From: Chitinophagaceae bacterium
Lineage (GTDB): Bacteria > Bacteroidota > Bacteroidia > Chitinophagales > Chitinophagaceae
Assembly (NCBI GenBank): GCA_947372105.1
Contig: CANBSH010000018.1
Coordinates: forward strand, 1 to 43,162
Direction: 5' to 3'
DNA: 43,162 bases
Shown here one piece after another: positions 23,065-31,335 of this stretch. The translations under genes and the position numbers were made by a program. Under the pieces are notes generated by a model. That model did no database searches. It saw nothing but the letters and a program-made list of their open reading frames with translations, and had not been told where the DNA came from. How positions within the stretch are numbered: position 1 is the first letter of the stretch; every line of letters begins with the position of its first letter.

Positions 23065-24975
23065 TTATTTATGGAACGAATATACAACACCTGCATTAAT
23101 TTGAACTCCTAAAGAAGGATATTCCGCCCAACGTTGGTATGTATTGTTTAAAATATTATTTGCTTTAAGCCATAATTTCCATGGGATGGAAAGTTTATAA
23201 GAAATACCCGCATTTAAAATAGCAGCAGTAGGTATGCTTATAGCTAAAAAATTAGACCCTTCCAGAGTACTCTGTATGCCAGACATTACTTGTACCGATC
23301 CATCCATTAATAGTTTGTCATTCATTTTCCAGTAAAAGCCAGAGTTGAATTGAACTGGTATTAACCCCCAAGGTTTTTCATTGTTTTGAATATAATTGTA
23401 TTGTGTGTATTTAAATTCGTTGTGTATAGAAAAAACATCGCTCCATTGATACTGTAAATTGGCTTCTAATTCAATAGTATGTGCATTGGGTTCCCAAATG
23501 GTCATATACTCTAAACCTCTATAGACACGATTACTATAATAATTCTTACTAAAAGGAATCATGTAATCAAATATTGCTAAAGGAGTCTTATTAAATAAAG
23601 CGAGATTGACATAATTATTCAATGATATTCCAAATCCATATTGTAAATTCTTAGAAGCATTGACAAGCAACTTTATATATTGTTTTTCTTGTGTACTAAT
23701 AGCTAATTGAGCAGGACTTATAATCCATGGATTTTCTGTAATTAACTGTGAATAATTACTGTTTTTAGTGAGTGTCATCCATCCTGCTTGTATGTCCCAA
23801 GTGGTATCTGTAAGCTTATGTTGTAATTGAATATTTGGATATAATTTAAACCCATCTGTTTTAACAACAGGAGACAACCCTACTTTCATTTTAAAATTCC
23901 ACTTATTAAAAGATAAGTAAGGATCCCATCTTAATAACGAATTTTTAATATTAGTAATATTATTATAACTGCTATAACTATAATGCAAATCAAAATTTAA
24001 TAACATTCCTGATTTTAATTGCTTTGATAATGGACTGTAAATAGCAAAATAAGTATTGTTTATTGAATGGATATCACTCCTATTCTCCAGTTCTAAAACA
24101 GGCTGGAAATAAATACCTTTATCTAAAGTATTATTATTTAACAGCGCCATTTGCAAGCCAATATGTGTACTTTTTTGAGTATAATTATCTGTTGGTAATG
24201 CAATAGTATCAGGCACTAAACCATATCTATACAGCTGAGTTTGTTGTGCGTAGATGTGTGTTGTTAAATGAAGTTGGTTGGCTAAAGCATAGTTCCCAAA
24301 ATAGTTCAATTTAGAATCTCTAAACTTTTGCAAATGATGTGCCCCTTCCGAATATTCAGTATAAGCATTCAAATCATGTATATTATTATTAGAAACTGTA
24401 TTATAGCTAGCCTCTAAGAATTGATATAAATAGTTCCCAAATCCTACTTTAATCCGAGTATTCCCTTCCAAAATAGGTGTTTCAGGGATTACAGCAGTTA
24501 ATGGATTTAAGGCAATAGGTCGGTATGAAAATGATAAATTTTGACTAGGAATTTGATAAGAATAACTCACTGATTGTGTGTCAGATATGGGCGAAGCATT
24601 TGTAAAATCAATTTTTACCACATTTTTTAGTTGTGGTTTAAAAGCAGACATAATGGTAACCACTTTAGAAGGAGTTGAATCTTGTAACACAGGAATATTA
24701 ATAGGAACTTTTTTAACTAAATCCTGCAATGCTACTTTTTCTTCTTTTACAATATTATTTTTTCTATTAGATGTATTTTGTTTTTTAGATTTAACAGACC
24801 CAGAATTACGAATTGATTTCTTGCTTCTACTCTTTGTTTTAGAATTAATTTTTTTGTTAGTAGTACTTTGCCCCGATTTCTTAGTGGTCTTCTTTTGTCC
24901 TAAAATATTAGGAGCTTGCAAAGCAAAGCCAGCAAAAAATATAATGAATAATATATATTGAAAATGTGTACGCAT
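23065..24975 (-). CDS. Outer-membrane beta-barrel protein (TonB-receptor-like, no plug domain)
   Basis: 636 residues from ATG 24975; a TTG at 24993 would overlap the upstream gene and is less likely. A signal peptide (about 1-26) is followed by a 45-residue segment crowded with Lys, Ser, Thr and Asn, then alternating aromatic/polar strands to the end. The C-terminus (LSIPWKLWLKANNILNNTYQ followed by RWAEYPSLGVQINAGVVYSF) is the terminal-strand pattern of TonB-dependent receptors and related barrels. No TonB box or plug signature is visible in the N-terminal part. It lies four bases after the large TPR gene, suggesting they act together, perhaps as an outer-membrane transport or assembly pair. 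The cargo is unknown. Confidence 0.82.
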   Translation of the reverse strand: MRTHFQYILFIIFFAGFALQAPNILGQKKTTKKSGQSTTNKKINSKTKSRSKKSIRNSGSVKSKKQNTSNRKNNIVKEEKVALQDLVKKVPINIPVLQDSTPSKVVTIMSAFKPQLKNVVKIDFTNASPISDTQSVSYSYQIPSQNLSFSYRPIALNPLTAVIPETPILEGNTRIKVGFGNYLYQFLEASYNTVSNNNIHDLNAYTEYSEGAHHLQKFRDSKLNYFGNYALANQLHLTTHIYAQQTQLYRYGLVPDTIALPTDNYTQKSTHIGLQMALLNNNTLDKGIYFQPVLELENRSDIHSINNTYFAIYSPLSKQLKSGMLLNFDLHYSYSSYNNITNIKNSLLRWDPYLSFNKWNFKMKVGLSPVVKTDGFKLYPNIQLQHKLTDTTWDIQAGWMTLTKNSNYSQLITENPWIISPAQLAISTQEKQYIKLLVNASKNLQYGFGISLNNYVNLALFNKTPLAIFDYMIPFSKNYYSNRVYRGLEYMTIWEPNAHTIELEANLQYQWSDVFSIHNEFKYTQYNYIQNNEKPWGLIPVQFNSGFYWKMNDKLLMDGSVQVMSGIQSTLEGSNFLAISIPTAAILNAGISYKLSIPWKLWLKANNILNNTYQRWAEYPSLGVQINAGVVYSFHK

Positions 24976-24979
24976 GTTT

Positions 24980-27900
24980 TTATTCGTTTTCAACTTTGTT
25001 AGTTAATTTTTCAGCAGCTTTAGACAAATTGTATTTTTCCTGAGCTTCCTCTTTAAGAGATAATATAGTAGCGTTATCTGCAACACTTTTAAAGGTGGCC
25101 AAAGCATTAAACCAGTCCTTTTGAGCTACATAAATATCTCCCAATAATAGATAGGCACTGGTTACCCAATATTCATAGGAAGCTTGTTTTTTGACCATTT
25201 CAAAAGCTGTCTTTTCGGCTAATGCCAGTTTTTTCTGTAAGAAATAAGTATGTGCTAATTGATAATGCGCTTCTGCAGTATATACCGAAGGATTATTAGC
25301 AATTATCTTATTTAATATAACAATAGCATTGGTAGTATCATTTTTAATAAATAAATCATGATACAAAACCATATTGGCCATTACAATATCATCATTAGCA
25401 AAACTTTTGTCGTCTATAATTTGTTGTGCAATAGGCGCTGCTTCTACCCATTTGTTACTTTTATATTGACATCGTAAAATACCTCGTAAAGCTTCTAACA
25501 CATTTTCCTTTTGAACAGCTACCTCCTTTAATTTTAAGAAATACTTTTCGGCTAATTCAAAATTTTTGATATTAAAATAATATAATCTTGCAGCTAACAA
25601 ATTGGATCTTTCTGCAAATTGATTAGGAGATAAATCTGCAACTCTTGCAAAATAAACCGCAGCTGTATCATAGGTTTGATTTGCGTAATACATTTCAGCC
25701 AATAAATAATTAGCTTCAATTTGTTTTTTCCCTATTGGAAATAATTGGAGGTATTTGATTAACCCTATTTTTGCATCTGAATAGTTTTTTTCGTCATAAC
25801 GCATCATAGCGGAACGATAAGTCAATGAATCCTGTTCATTAATGGCTAATGGATGTCCATTGTCATTCATAAATGAAACATACATTTCAGGCTTTTGTTC
25901 TTCTAGGAAAATATTTCTAACAAATTCTAAAGAATTTTCAGTTTCAGTAGTATTAGGGTATGACTTTATTAAACTTTGAAAGTTTTCCAAAGCAGCTTCG
26001 TTCTTATTCATGTTAAAATAAGTAACCCCTAATTTATATAGAGAGATAGGATACAATGAAGTTGCTTTTTTATCTAATAAAATCGCACTTAAAGGAGCAA
26101 TAGCTTGTTGAAAATCTTCTTTAAAAATATAAGTTTCTGCCAATTCCATTCTGGCATCATTCAAATAATTCGATTGCGGATAGGTTTTTTCGAATTGTCT
26201 TAATATCTCCACCTTTTCATTCGTCTTTCCTAGCCCCCCTATTAAAATCGATTTTTGTAAAGTCGCATAGTCTTCATAATTCCAATGTAAGTCAATGATG
26301 GTTTGATAGGCTTGAATGGCGGGCTTTAATTGTTTTAACATCATCAAACAATCTGCAGAACGAACAAAAGCATCTTTTTGAAATTGCTGATGTGCATTAA
26401 TCGCATTTACACTAGCTGCTCCAATAAATTGATTATAGGCATTTTGATACGCATTGTTTTTTAAATACGCAAATCCTAAAGTGTACTTAGCGTGTGGTAT
26501 TGAAATATCACCTTCATTCACTGGAGCTATCAAATAAGCATTGAATGATTTTATGCAATCTTCTACCCTACCTAATTTGTAAGCTGTTTCCCCTTGCCAA
26601 AAATAAGTTTGACTAGCAATAGCTTCGTGATAAGGTACTTGTGTTATTTTATTTAATAATTGATACGCTTTATCCCATTGACCATCATTTAAATACACCA
26701 CCGATCTTCCATATAATATATTAGGATATAATTTTTGCAATTCTTCATTTGGTGATTCAATGGATTCGTATGCATCCAAAGCTTGAACATAATTATTACT
26801 TAATGCTAATGATTTAATCCATAATTCTTTAGCTTCTCTTAAATAAGTAGAATTAGGATACCCTTCCATAAATTGATCCAAGGTATTCACTGCTTGCGCA
26901 TATTCTTTTAATTCAACGGACAGTTTTCCATAATTAAAAAGGGAAACTTCTTTTTGTACTAAATTTTGGCTTTTTGTAGCGCAAAATAAAAATGCATTTT
27001 TAGCACCTGCTTTATCATTTACTTTCAAATATGAAGTTGCTAACAAATACATGCTATTTTGAGCTAAGGAATCACTTCCACTATTTAATTGCTTAAATCC
27101 TGCAATGGCCTTCTCCCATTGTTTGGTTTGGAAATAACAAAATGACAATTGATATAAATCCTGAGATTGAACTTTTTCCTGTTTAGCTACGTAAGTTTCT
27201 AAAAAAGGAAGTGCTTTTTCATATTCATTTTTATCAAACCATAAATGACCTAATAGTTGTCTTAACTGCAAATCATAATACTGGGGTTGATTTTGTAGCG
27301 CCTTAGTAGAATATTCAATTGATTTATTCACCTCCCCTGTGAAGTAAAAAAGCTGCGCTATATAAAAAGGCACCACCGTTTTGTAATCAGGATTTTCTGC
27401 TGCAATTTCAAAACTTGTTAACGCCGTAGAATAATCTTTAGATTTCAATGCTAAAAACCCCGCATAATAATTAGCATCTGTATAATAAATACTTTCTTTA
27501 ATTTGTCTTAAACTATTAAATAACACTGAGGCTAATTCCCATTTACCGGATTTGAAATTTAAATACCCTTGATGGTATTTCATAGTGAGGATTTCATTAT
27601 TATTTAAATCCTCAATAGGAACTTGCGCATAAATATCTAAAGCCTTATCTACTTCCTGTTTTTTATAATAATATCCACCCAAAAAATATTTCAACCTATT
27701 TTGATAGATAACATGATTGGTTTGTGCAATCCATTCTAGTGCCTTAGCTTCACTAAATTCTTTATCCAAATGCAGGGAAAGCATCAAATAATAATAAGAA
27801 ATTTTATCATCCTTATAGGAATTGGAATACGCCTGCTCTAGTTCTTGATATGCTTTTAGAGAATCGCCCAAAGTAAGGGATCGTAATCCATTATTAAAAT

Positions 27901-28003
27901 ATTGTTGGGCAATATCAGAGCTGGGTGAAGATTGAGCTAATGAATGATAATTCAGTACAAAAACGGAACCAACTAAAATAATTAATGTTTTCATAGTACA
28001 CAT
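24980..28003 (-). CDS. Large secreted TPR-repeat protein (~1,000 residues)
   Basis: 1,007 residues if the ATG at 28003 is used. The ATG at 27994 gives MKTLIILVG, a cleaner signal peptide, and may be the real start. After the signal sequence (cleavage near SLAQS) almost the whole protein is helical tetratricopeptide repeats, for example YYAGFLALKSKDYSTALTSF and YLLAEMYYANQTYDTAAVYF. No enzymatic motif is present. Proteins of this kind act in the periplasm as scaffolds. It is the first gene of a four-gene operon with a barrel, an HU-like membrane protein and a methyltransferase. A 9-bp hairpin at 28016-28046 lies 13 bases upstream of the ATG. Confidence 0.88.
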   Translation of the reverse strand: MCTMKTLIILVGSVFVLNYHSLAQSSPSSDIAQQYFNNGLRSLTLGDSLKAYQELEQAYSNSYKDDKISYYYLMLSLHLDKEFSEAKALEWIAQTNHVIYQNRLKYFLGGYYYKKQEVDKALDIYAQVPIEDLNNNEILTMKYHQGYLNFKSGKWELASVLFNSLRQIKESIYYTDANYYAGFLALKSKDYSTALTSFEIAAENPDYKTVVPFYIAQLFYFTGEVNKSIEYSTKALQNQPQYYDLQLRQLLGHLWFDKNEYEKALPFLETYVAKQEKVQSQDLYQLSFCYFQTKQWEKAIAGFKQLNSGSDSLAQNSMYLLATSYLKVNDKAGAKNAFLFCATKSQNLVQKEVSLFNYGKLSVELKEYAQAVNTLDQFMEGYPNSTYLREAKELWIKSLALSNNYVQALDAYESIESPNEELQKLYPNILYGRSVVYLNDGQWDKAYQLLNKITQVPYHEAIASQTYFWQGETAYKLGRVEDCIKSFNAYLIAPVNEGDISIPHAKYTLGFAYLKNNAYQNAYNQFIGAASVNAINAHQQFQKDAFVRSADCLMMLKQLKPAIQAYQTIIDLHWNYEDYATLQKSILIGGLGKTNEKVEILRQFEKTYPQSNYLNDARMELAETYIFKEDFQQAIAPLSAILLDKKATSLYPISLYKLGVTYFNMNKNEAALENFQSLIKSYPNTTETENSLEFVRNIFLEEQKPEMYVSFMNDNGHPLAINEQDSLTYRSAMMRYDEKNYSDAKIGLIKYLQLFPIGKKQIEANYLLAEMYYANQTYDTAAVYFARVADLSPNQFAERSNLLAARLYYFNIKNFELAEKYFLKLKEVAVQKENVLEALRGILRCQYKSNKWVEAAPIAQQIIDDKSFANDDIVMANMVLYHDLFIKNDTTNAIVILNKIIANNPSVYTAEAHYQLAHTYFLQKKLALAEKTAFEMVKKQASYEYWVTSAYLLLGDIYVAQKDWFNALATFKSVADNATILSLKEEAQEKYNLSKAAEKLTNKVENE

Positions 28004-28015
28004 GACTCTCTAATT

Positions 28016-28046
28016 AGGAGTAGCCTAGTAAAATTAAGCTACCCCT
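28016..28046 (-). promoter_or_regulatory. Leader hairpin upstream of the TPR operon
   Basis: Arms AGGAGTAGC (28016-28024) and GCTACCCCT (28038-28046) pair over nine positions with one G-U, around a 13-base loop. No T-run follows, so a role in translation or message stability is more likely than termination. Confidence 0.4.
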
Positions 28047-28072
28047 ATAAAACGATGTGTTAAATAAGGTTA

Positions 28073-28104
28073 TTGTGGAAAAACAGATTTCATTCGTAAA
28101 TTTG
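28073..28104 (+). promoter_or_regulatory. Promoter of the thioesterase gene (TTG - 21 bases - TAAATTTG)
   Basis: -33 TTG (28073-28075) and -7 TAAATTTG (28097-28104) have a 21-base spacing, a good fit to the Bacteroidota consensus. The ATG is 18 bases further. Confidence 0.6.
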
Positions 28105-28121
28105 TCAACAATTCATAAAAT

Positions 28122-28532
28122 ATGTACGAATTTAAAACCCAAGTAAGAGTTAGGTATGCCGAAGCAGATCCTATGAATGTGGTGTATTATGGTAACTATG
28201 CCCAATATTTTGAAGTAGGTAGAGTGGAATCCCTAAGATCTTTAGGCATTAGCTATAAAGAATTAGAAGAAATGGGTATTATGTTACCCGTAGTGGAACT
28301 AAATATAAAATACCTGAGATCGGCTAAATATGATGATTTATTGACGATAACCACTCAAATTAAGCAGTTACCCACCGACCATAGAATCATCTTTGATCAA
28401 GAAATTCACAATGAACAAGGAAAACTATTAACTATTGGAATGGTGAAGCTGTATTTTATGGATGGGAATTTAGGCAAAAGGGCTAGTATGCCCACTTTGA
28501 TGCTGGAAAAACTAAGTTCCTATTTTAGATAA
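28122..28532 (+). CDS. Hotdog-fold acyl-CoA thioesterase (YbgC/FadM family)
   Basis: 136 residues, a single hotdog domain. The 4-hydroxybenzoyl-CoA-thioesterase signature RYAEADPMNVVYYGNY (11-26) contains the catalytic Asp16; the central helix (YAQYFEVGRVESLRSLG) and strands follow. Family members hydrolyse acyl-CoA esters; the chain length cannot be told from sequence. The gene is divergent from the TPR operon, has a good promoter at 28073-28104, and lies 59 bp upstream of cinA on the same strand. Confidence 0.92.
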   Translation: MYEFKTQVRVRYAEADPMNVVYYGNYAQYFEVGRVESLRSLGISYKELEEMGIMLPVVELNIKYLRSAKYDDLLTITTQIKQLPTDHRIIFDQEIHNEQGKLLTIGMVKLYFMDGNLGKRASMPTLMLEKLSSYFR

Positions 28533-28591
28533 ACCGCTCTTTTTTGATTTACTTTGCAACCTACAATTATCATTCAAACTAACTGTTCCAT

Positions 28592-29848
28592 ATGGCTCAA
28601 ATAAATGCTTCTATTATCACTATTGGAGACGAACTTTTAATAGGTCAAGTGATTGATACCAATAGTGCATTTATAGCGCAATCCTTAAATCATATAGGAA
28701 TTGTAGTTAAAAGTAGAGTCGCCGTGGGGGATGACAAAGAGGCTATTGAAAATGCATTAAACAAAGCCATTAGCGAAAACCAAATTGTTATTTTAACGGG
28801 AGGCTTAGGCCCTACTGCCGATGATATTACAAAACCATTATTAAATGCTTTTTTTAATGGAAAAATGGTGATACATGAACCCACACTAAAACATATTGAA
28901 TACATTTTTGAGAAGGTGCACAAACGCCCTATGATTGATCGCAATCGTAAACAAGCAGAAGTGCCAGATACTTGTGAAGTTTTATTCAATGAAACAGGAA
29001 CAGCTCCAGGTATGTTATTTAAAAAAGACGGATGTTTTATTTTTTCTTTACCAGGTGTACCTCATGAAATGAAATGGTTGACTGAAAATAAAGTCATCCC
29101 TTTATTGAAAACCTCTTTTGTAAGTCATTTTGTGAAACATAGAACCTTACTGACTGCAGGTATTGGAGAATCATTTTTAGCAGAATTAATTTTAGATTTT
29201 GAAAATGCAATACCATCTTTTATTAAACTAGCCTACTTACCTAATTATGGAATGGTGCGTTTAAGATTAACTGGAACAGGAAGTGATGGAGTTGCTTTGG
29301 ATAAAATTTTAGACGAACAATTTGAATTATTAAAAATCAAAGTTGCTGATTATTTAGTCACTGACGAAGATGATACCATGGAAGTGGTGGTGGGTAAATT
29401 ACTAAAAGCAAATCATCAAACTGTTGCCACTGCCGAAAGTTGCACTGGAGGATATATTGGACATTTATTATCTAAGCATGCAGGATCTTCTACCTTTTAT
29501 ACAGGTGGAATTATTAGTTACGATAATCGTATTAAAACTGAATTTTTAGACGTTCCTACAAATATCTTACAAACGGTAGGCGCTGTGAGCAAGGAGGCGG
29601 TAGAACAAATGGCAATTGCAGTACGTGAAAAAATGAATACCGACTACGCTATTTCGGTAAGTGGAATCATGGGGCCCACTGGGAATACCGATGAAAAACC
29701 ACTAGGAATGGTTTGGGTGGGCGTTGCAAACAAGGAAAAAGTGGTTTCAAAGGTATTTTACTTAAGATTCAACCGCCAAAGGAATATAGAAATAACTGCT
29801 ACTCAAGCGATAAATTTACTTAGGTTGTTAATTATCAATAAGATTTAG
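28592..29848 (+). CDS. cinA: CinA: competence/damage-inducible protein with C-terminal NMN deamidase domain
   Basis: 418 residues, the length of a two-domain CinA. The N-terminal half is the molybdopterin-binding-like (COG1058) domain: SIITIGDELLIGQVIDTNS, TGGLGPTADDIT, FSLPGVPHEM. The C-terminal half is the PncC-type amidase: TAESCTGGYIGHLLSKHAGS (catalytic Ser), TGGIISYDN, AISVSGIMGPTG. The protein deamidates nicotinamide mononucleotide to NaMN for pyridine nucleotide recycling; the N-terminal domain is linked to ADP-ribose hydrolysis. Only three bases separate its stop from the -7 box of the next gene. Confidence 0.95.
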   Translation: MAQINASIITIGDELLIGQVIDTNSAFIAQSLNHIGIVVKSRVAVGDDKEAIENALNKAISENQIVILTGGLGPTADDITKPLLNAFFNGKMVIHEPTLKHIEYIFEKVHKRPMIDRNRKQAEVPDTCEVLFNETGTAPGMLFKKDGCFIFSLPGVPHEMKWLTENKVIPLLKTSFVSHFVKHRTLLTAGIGESFLAELILDFENAIPSFIKLAYLPNYGMVRLRLTGTGSDGVALDKILDEQFELLKIKVADYLVTDEDDTMEVVVGKLLKANHQTVATAESCTGGYIGHLLSKHAGSSTFYTGGIISYDNRIKTEFLDVPTNILQTVGAVSKEAVEQMAIAVREKMNTDYAISVSGIMGPTGNTDEKPLGMVWVGVANKEKVVSKVFYLRFNRQRNIEITATQAINLLRLLIINKI

Positions 29849-29851
29849 TCT

Positions 29852-29859
29852 TATTTTTG
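29852..29859 (+). promoter_or_regulatory. -7 box for the E2 acyltransferase gene
   Basis: TATTTTTG, 15 bases before the ATG at 29875. A TTG at 29825-29827 lies 24 bases upstream, inside the end of cinA. Confidence 0.5.
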
Positions 29860-29874
29860 TTTAAAATTACCCAT

Positions 29875-31335
29875 ATGCCGATTGTTGAGTTGGTTTTGCC
29901 AAAATTGGGAGAAAGTATCATGGAAGCGACCATTTTAAAATGGCACAAAAAAGTGGGTGATACGATCCAATTAGACGAAACATTATTGGACATAGCGACG
30001 GATAAGGTGGACAGTGAAATTCCATCCACAGCAGAGGGTACTATTGTCGAAATTTTATTTGAGATCAATGCCGTAGTTCCTATAGGCACTGTAATTGCCA
30101 AAATTCAAACCTCAGGATCAGCTATTTCAGATTCTAAAATAGAAGTTAAAGAAGTAACGAAAGAAGAACCAGTGCAAAATTCTTCAGAATCCCTACCCTC
30201 CAAAAGTTTGAATAGTCAAGATGCACAAATATCTATAGAAGTTCCATACACTCCTAGCGAAACTGTTTCTAGCCCAACAACTTCCAGTGAAGCTAAATTC
30301 TTTTCTCCTTTGGTAATGAACATTGCACAGAACGAAGGAATTTCAATGCAAGAGTTACAGCAAATTGCCGGTACAGGAAGTCAAGGTAGAGTGTCTAAAA
30401 AAGATATTTTAGCCTATTTAGCTAATAGAAAAAGTTCAAATGAGGGTACCCAAAATATTCAAATAGAATCAGTTACAAAAGAATTATTGAGTCCAACTCA
30501 TACATTAGAAAATTCAAATGAGAATAATTCGGTATTGAGCAACGTTGAATCTCAATTTACGTCTTCTAGTTCCAATGGTAAATTTGCCAACCCCGAAGAT
30601 GTAGTATTGACGGAGGCTACTGAAATTGTTGAAATGGATAGAATGCGCAAATTGATTGCAAAGCACATGATGGACAGCATTCAAACAAGCGCACATGTAA
30701 CTTCTTTTGTAGAAGCAGATGTCACAAACATGGTGGTTTGGAGAGAAAAAGTGAAACAATTATTTGAAAAAAGAGAAGGCGTGAAATTAACTTTCACCCC
30801 CATGTTCCTAGAATGTATTGCTCAAGTATTGGAAAAATTCCCGACTATCAATTGTAGTTTACAAGGAGATCAAATTATTTTCAAAAAAGATATTAATATT
30901 GGTATGGCTACTGCCCTACCTTCTGGAAATTTAATAGTTCCAGTTATTAAAGGAGCTAATCAATTAAGTATTGTGGGGTTAAGTAAAGCTGTAAATGCTT
31001 TAGCCAATGCTGCAAGAAATAATCAATTAAAAGCAACAGATACACAAGGAGGCACTTTCACCGTCACTAATGTGGGTACTTTTGGAAGTATCATGGGCAC
31101 TCCAGTTATCAATCAACCACAAGTTGCGATTTTAGCTTTAGGTGCTATCAAAAAACGTCCAGTTGTCATTGAAACACCCTCTGGTGATGCCATATTAGTT
31201 AGACATATGATGTATCTATCTATGAGTTATGATCACAGAATTGTGGATGGCGCAATGGGTTCTACTTTCTTAAGCGCTGTTGCCAAAGCTTTTGAAGCAT
31301 GGGATCCCAACCGTCAATGGTTTCAATATCTATAA
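29875..31335 (+). CDS. Dihydrolipoamide acyltransferase (E2) of a 2-oxoacid dehydrogenase complex
   Basis: 486 residues from ATG 29875; a TTG at 29857 falls inside the promoter box and is rejected. One lipoyl domain with Lys44 in TDKVDSE (1-78), an E3/E1-binding domain (about 142-183, SPLVMNIAQNEG to KKDILAYL), Ser/Thr/Asn-rich linkers, and the catalytic acyltransferase domain ending in SYDHRIVDG (His about 454). A single lipoyl domain with TDKVDSEIP is typical of branched-chain or oxoglutarate-type E2 proteins in Bacteroidota, so a BkdB-like role is plausible; the substrate is not settled by sequence. pdhA is 14 kb away and not evidently co-regulated. It abuts the convergent S9 peptidase gene with no spacer. 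Confidence 0.92.
   Translation: MPIVELVLPKLGESIMEATILKWHKKVGDTIQLDETLLDIATDKVDSEIPSTAEGTIVEILFEINAVVPIGTVIAKIQTSGSAISDSKIEVKEVTKEEPVQNSSESLPSKSLNSQDAQISIEVPYTPSETVSSPTTSSEAKFFSPLVMNIAQNEGISMQELQQIAGTGSQGRVSKKDILAYLANRKSSNEGTQNIQIESVTKELLSPTHTLENSNENNSVLSNVESQFTSSSSNGKFANPEDVVLTEATEIVEMDRMRKLIAKHMMDSIQTSAHVTSFVEADVTNMVVWREKVKQLFEKREGVKLTFTPMFLECIAQVLEKFPTINCSLQGDQIIFKKDINIGMATALPSGNLIVPVIKGANQLSIVGLSKAVNALANAARNNQLKATDTQGGTFTVTNVGTFGSIMGTPVINQPQVAILALGAIKKRPVVIETPSGDAILVRHMMYLSMSYDHRIVDGAMGSTFLSAVAKAFEAWDPNRQWFQYL

Noticed and set aside
24578..24961. 127-residue plus-strand open frame, Phe/Leu-rich
   Set aside because: It is the complement of the Lys-rich segment of the barrel gene, which explains its hydrophobic composition.
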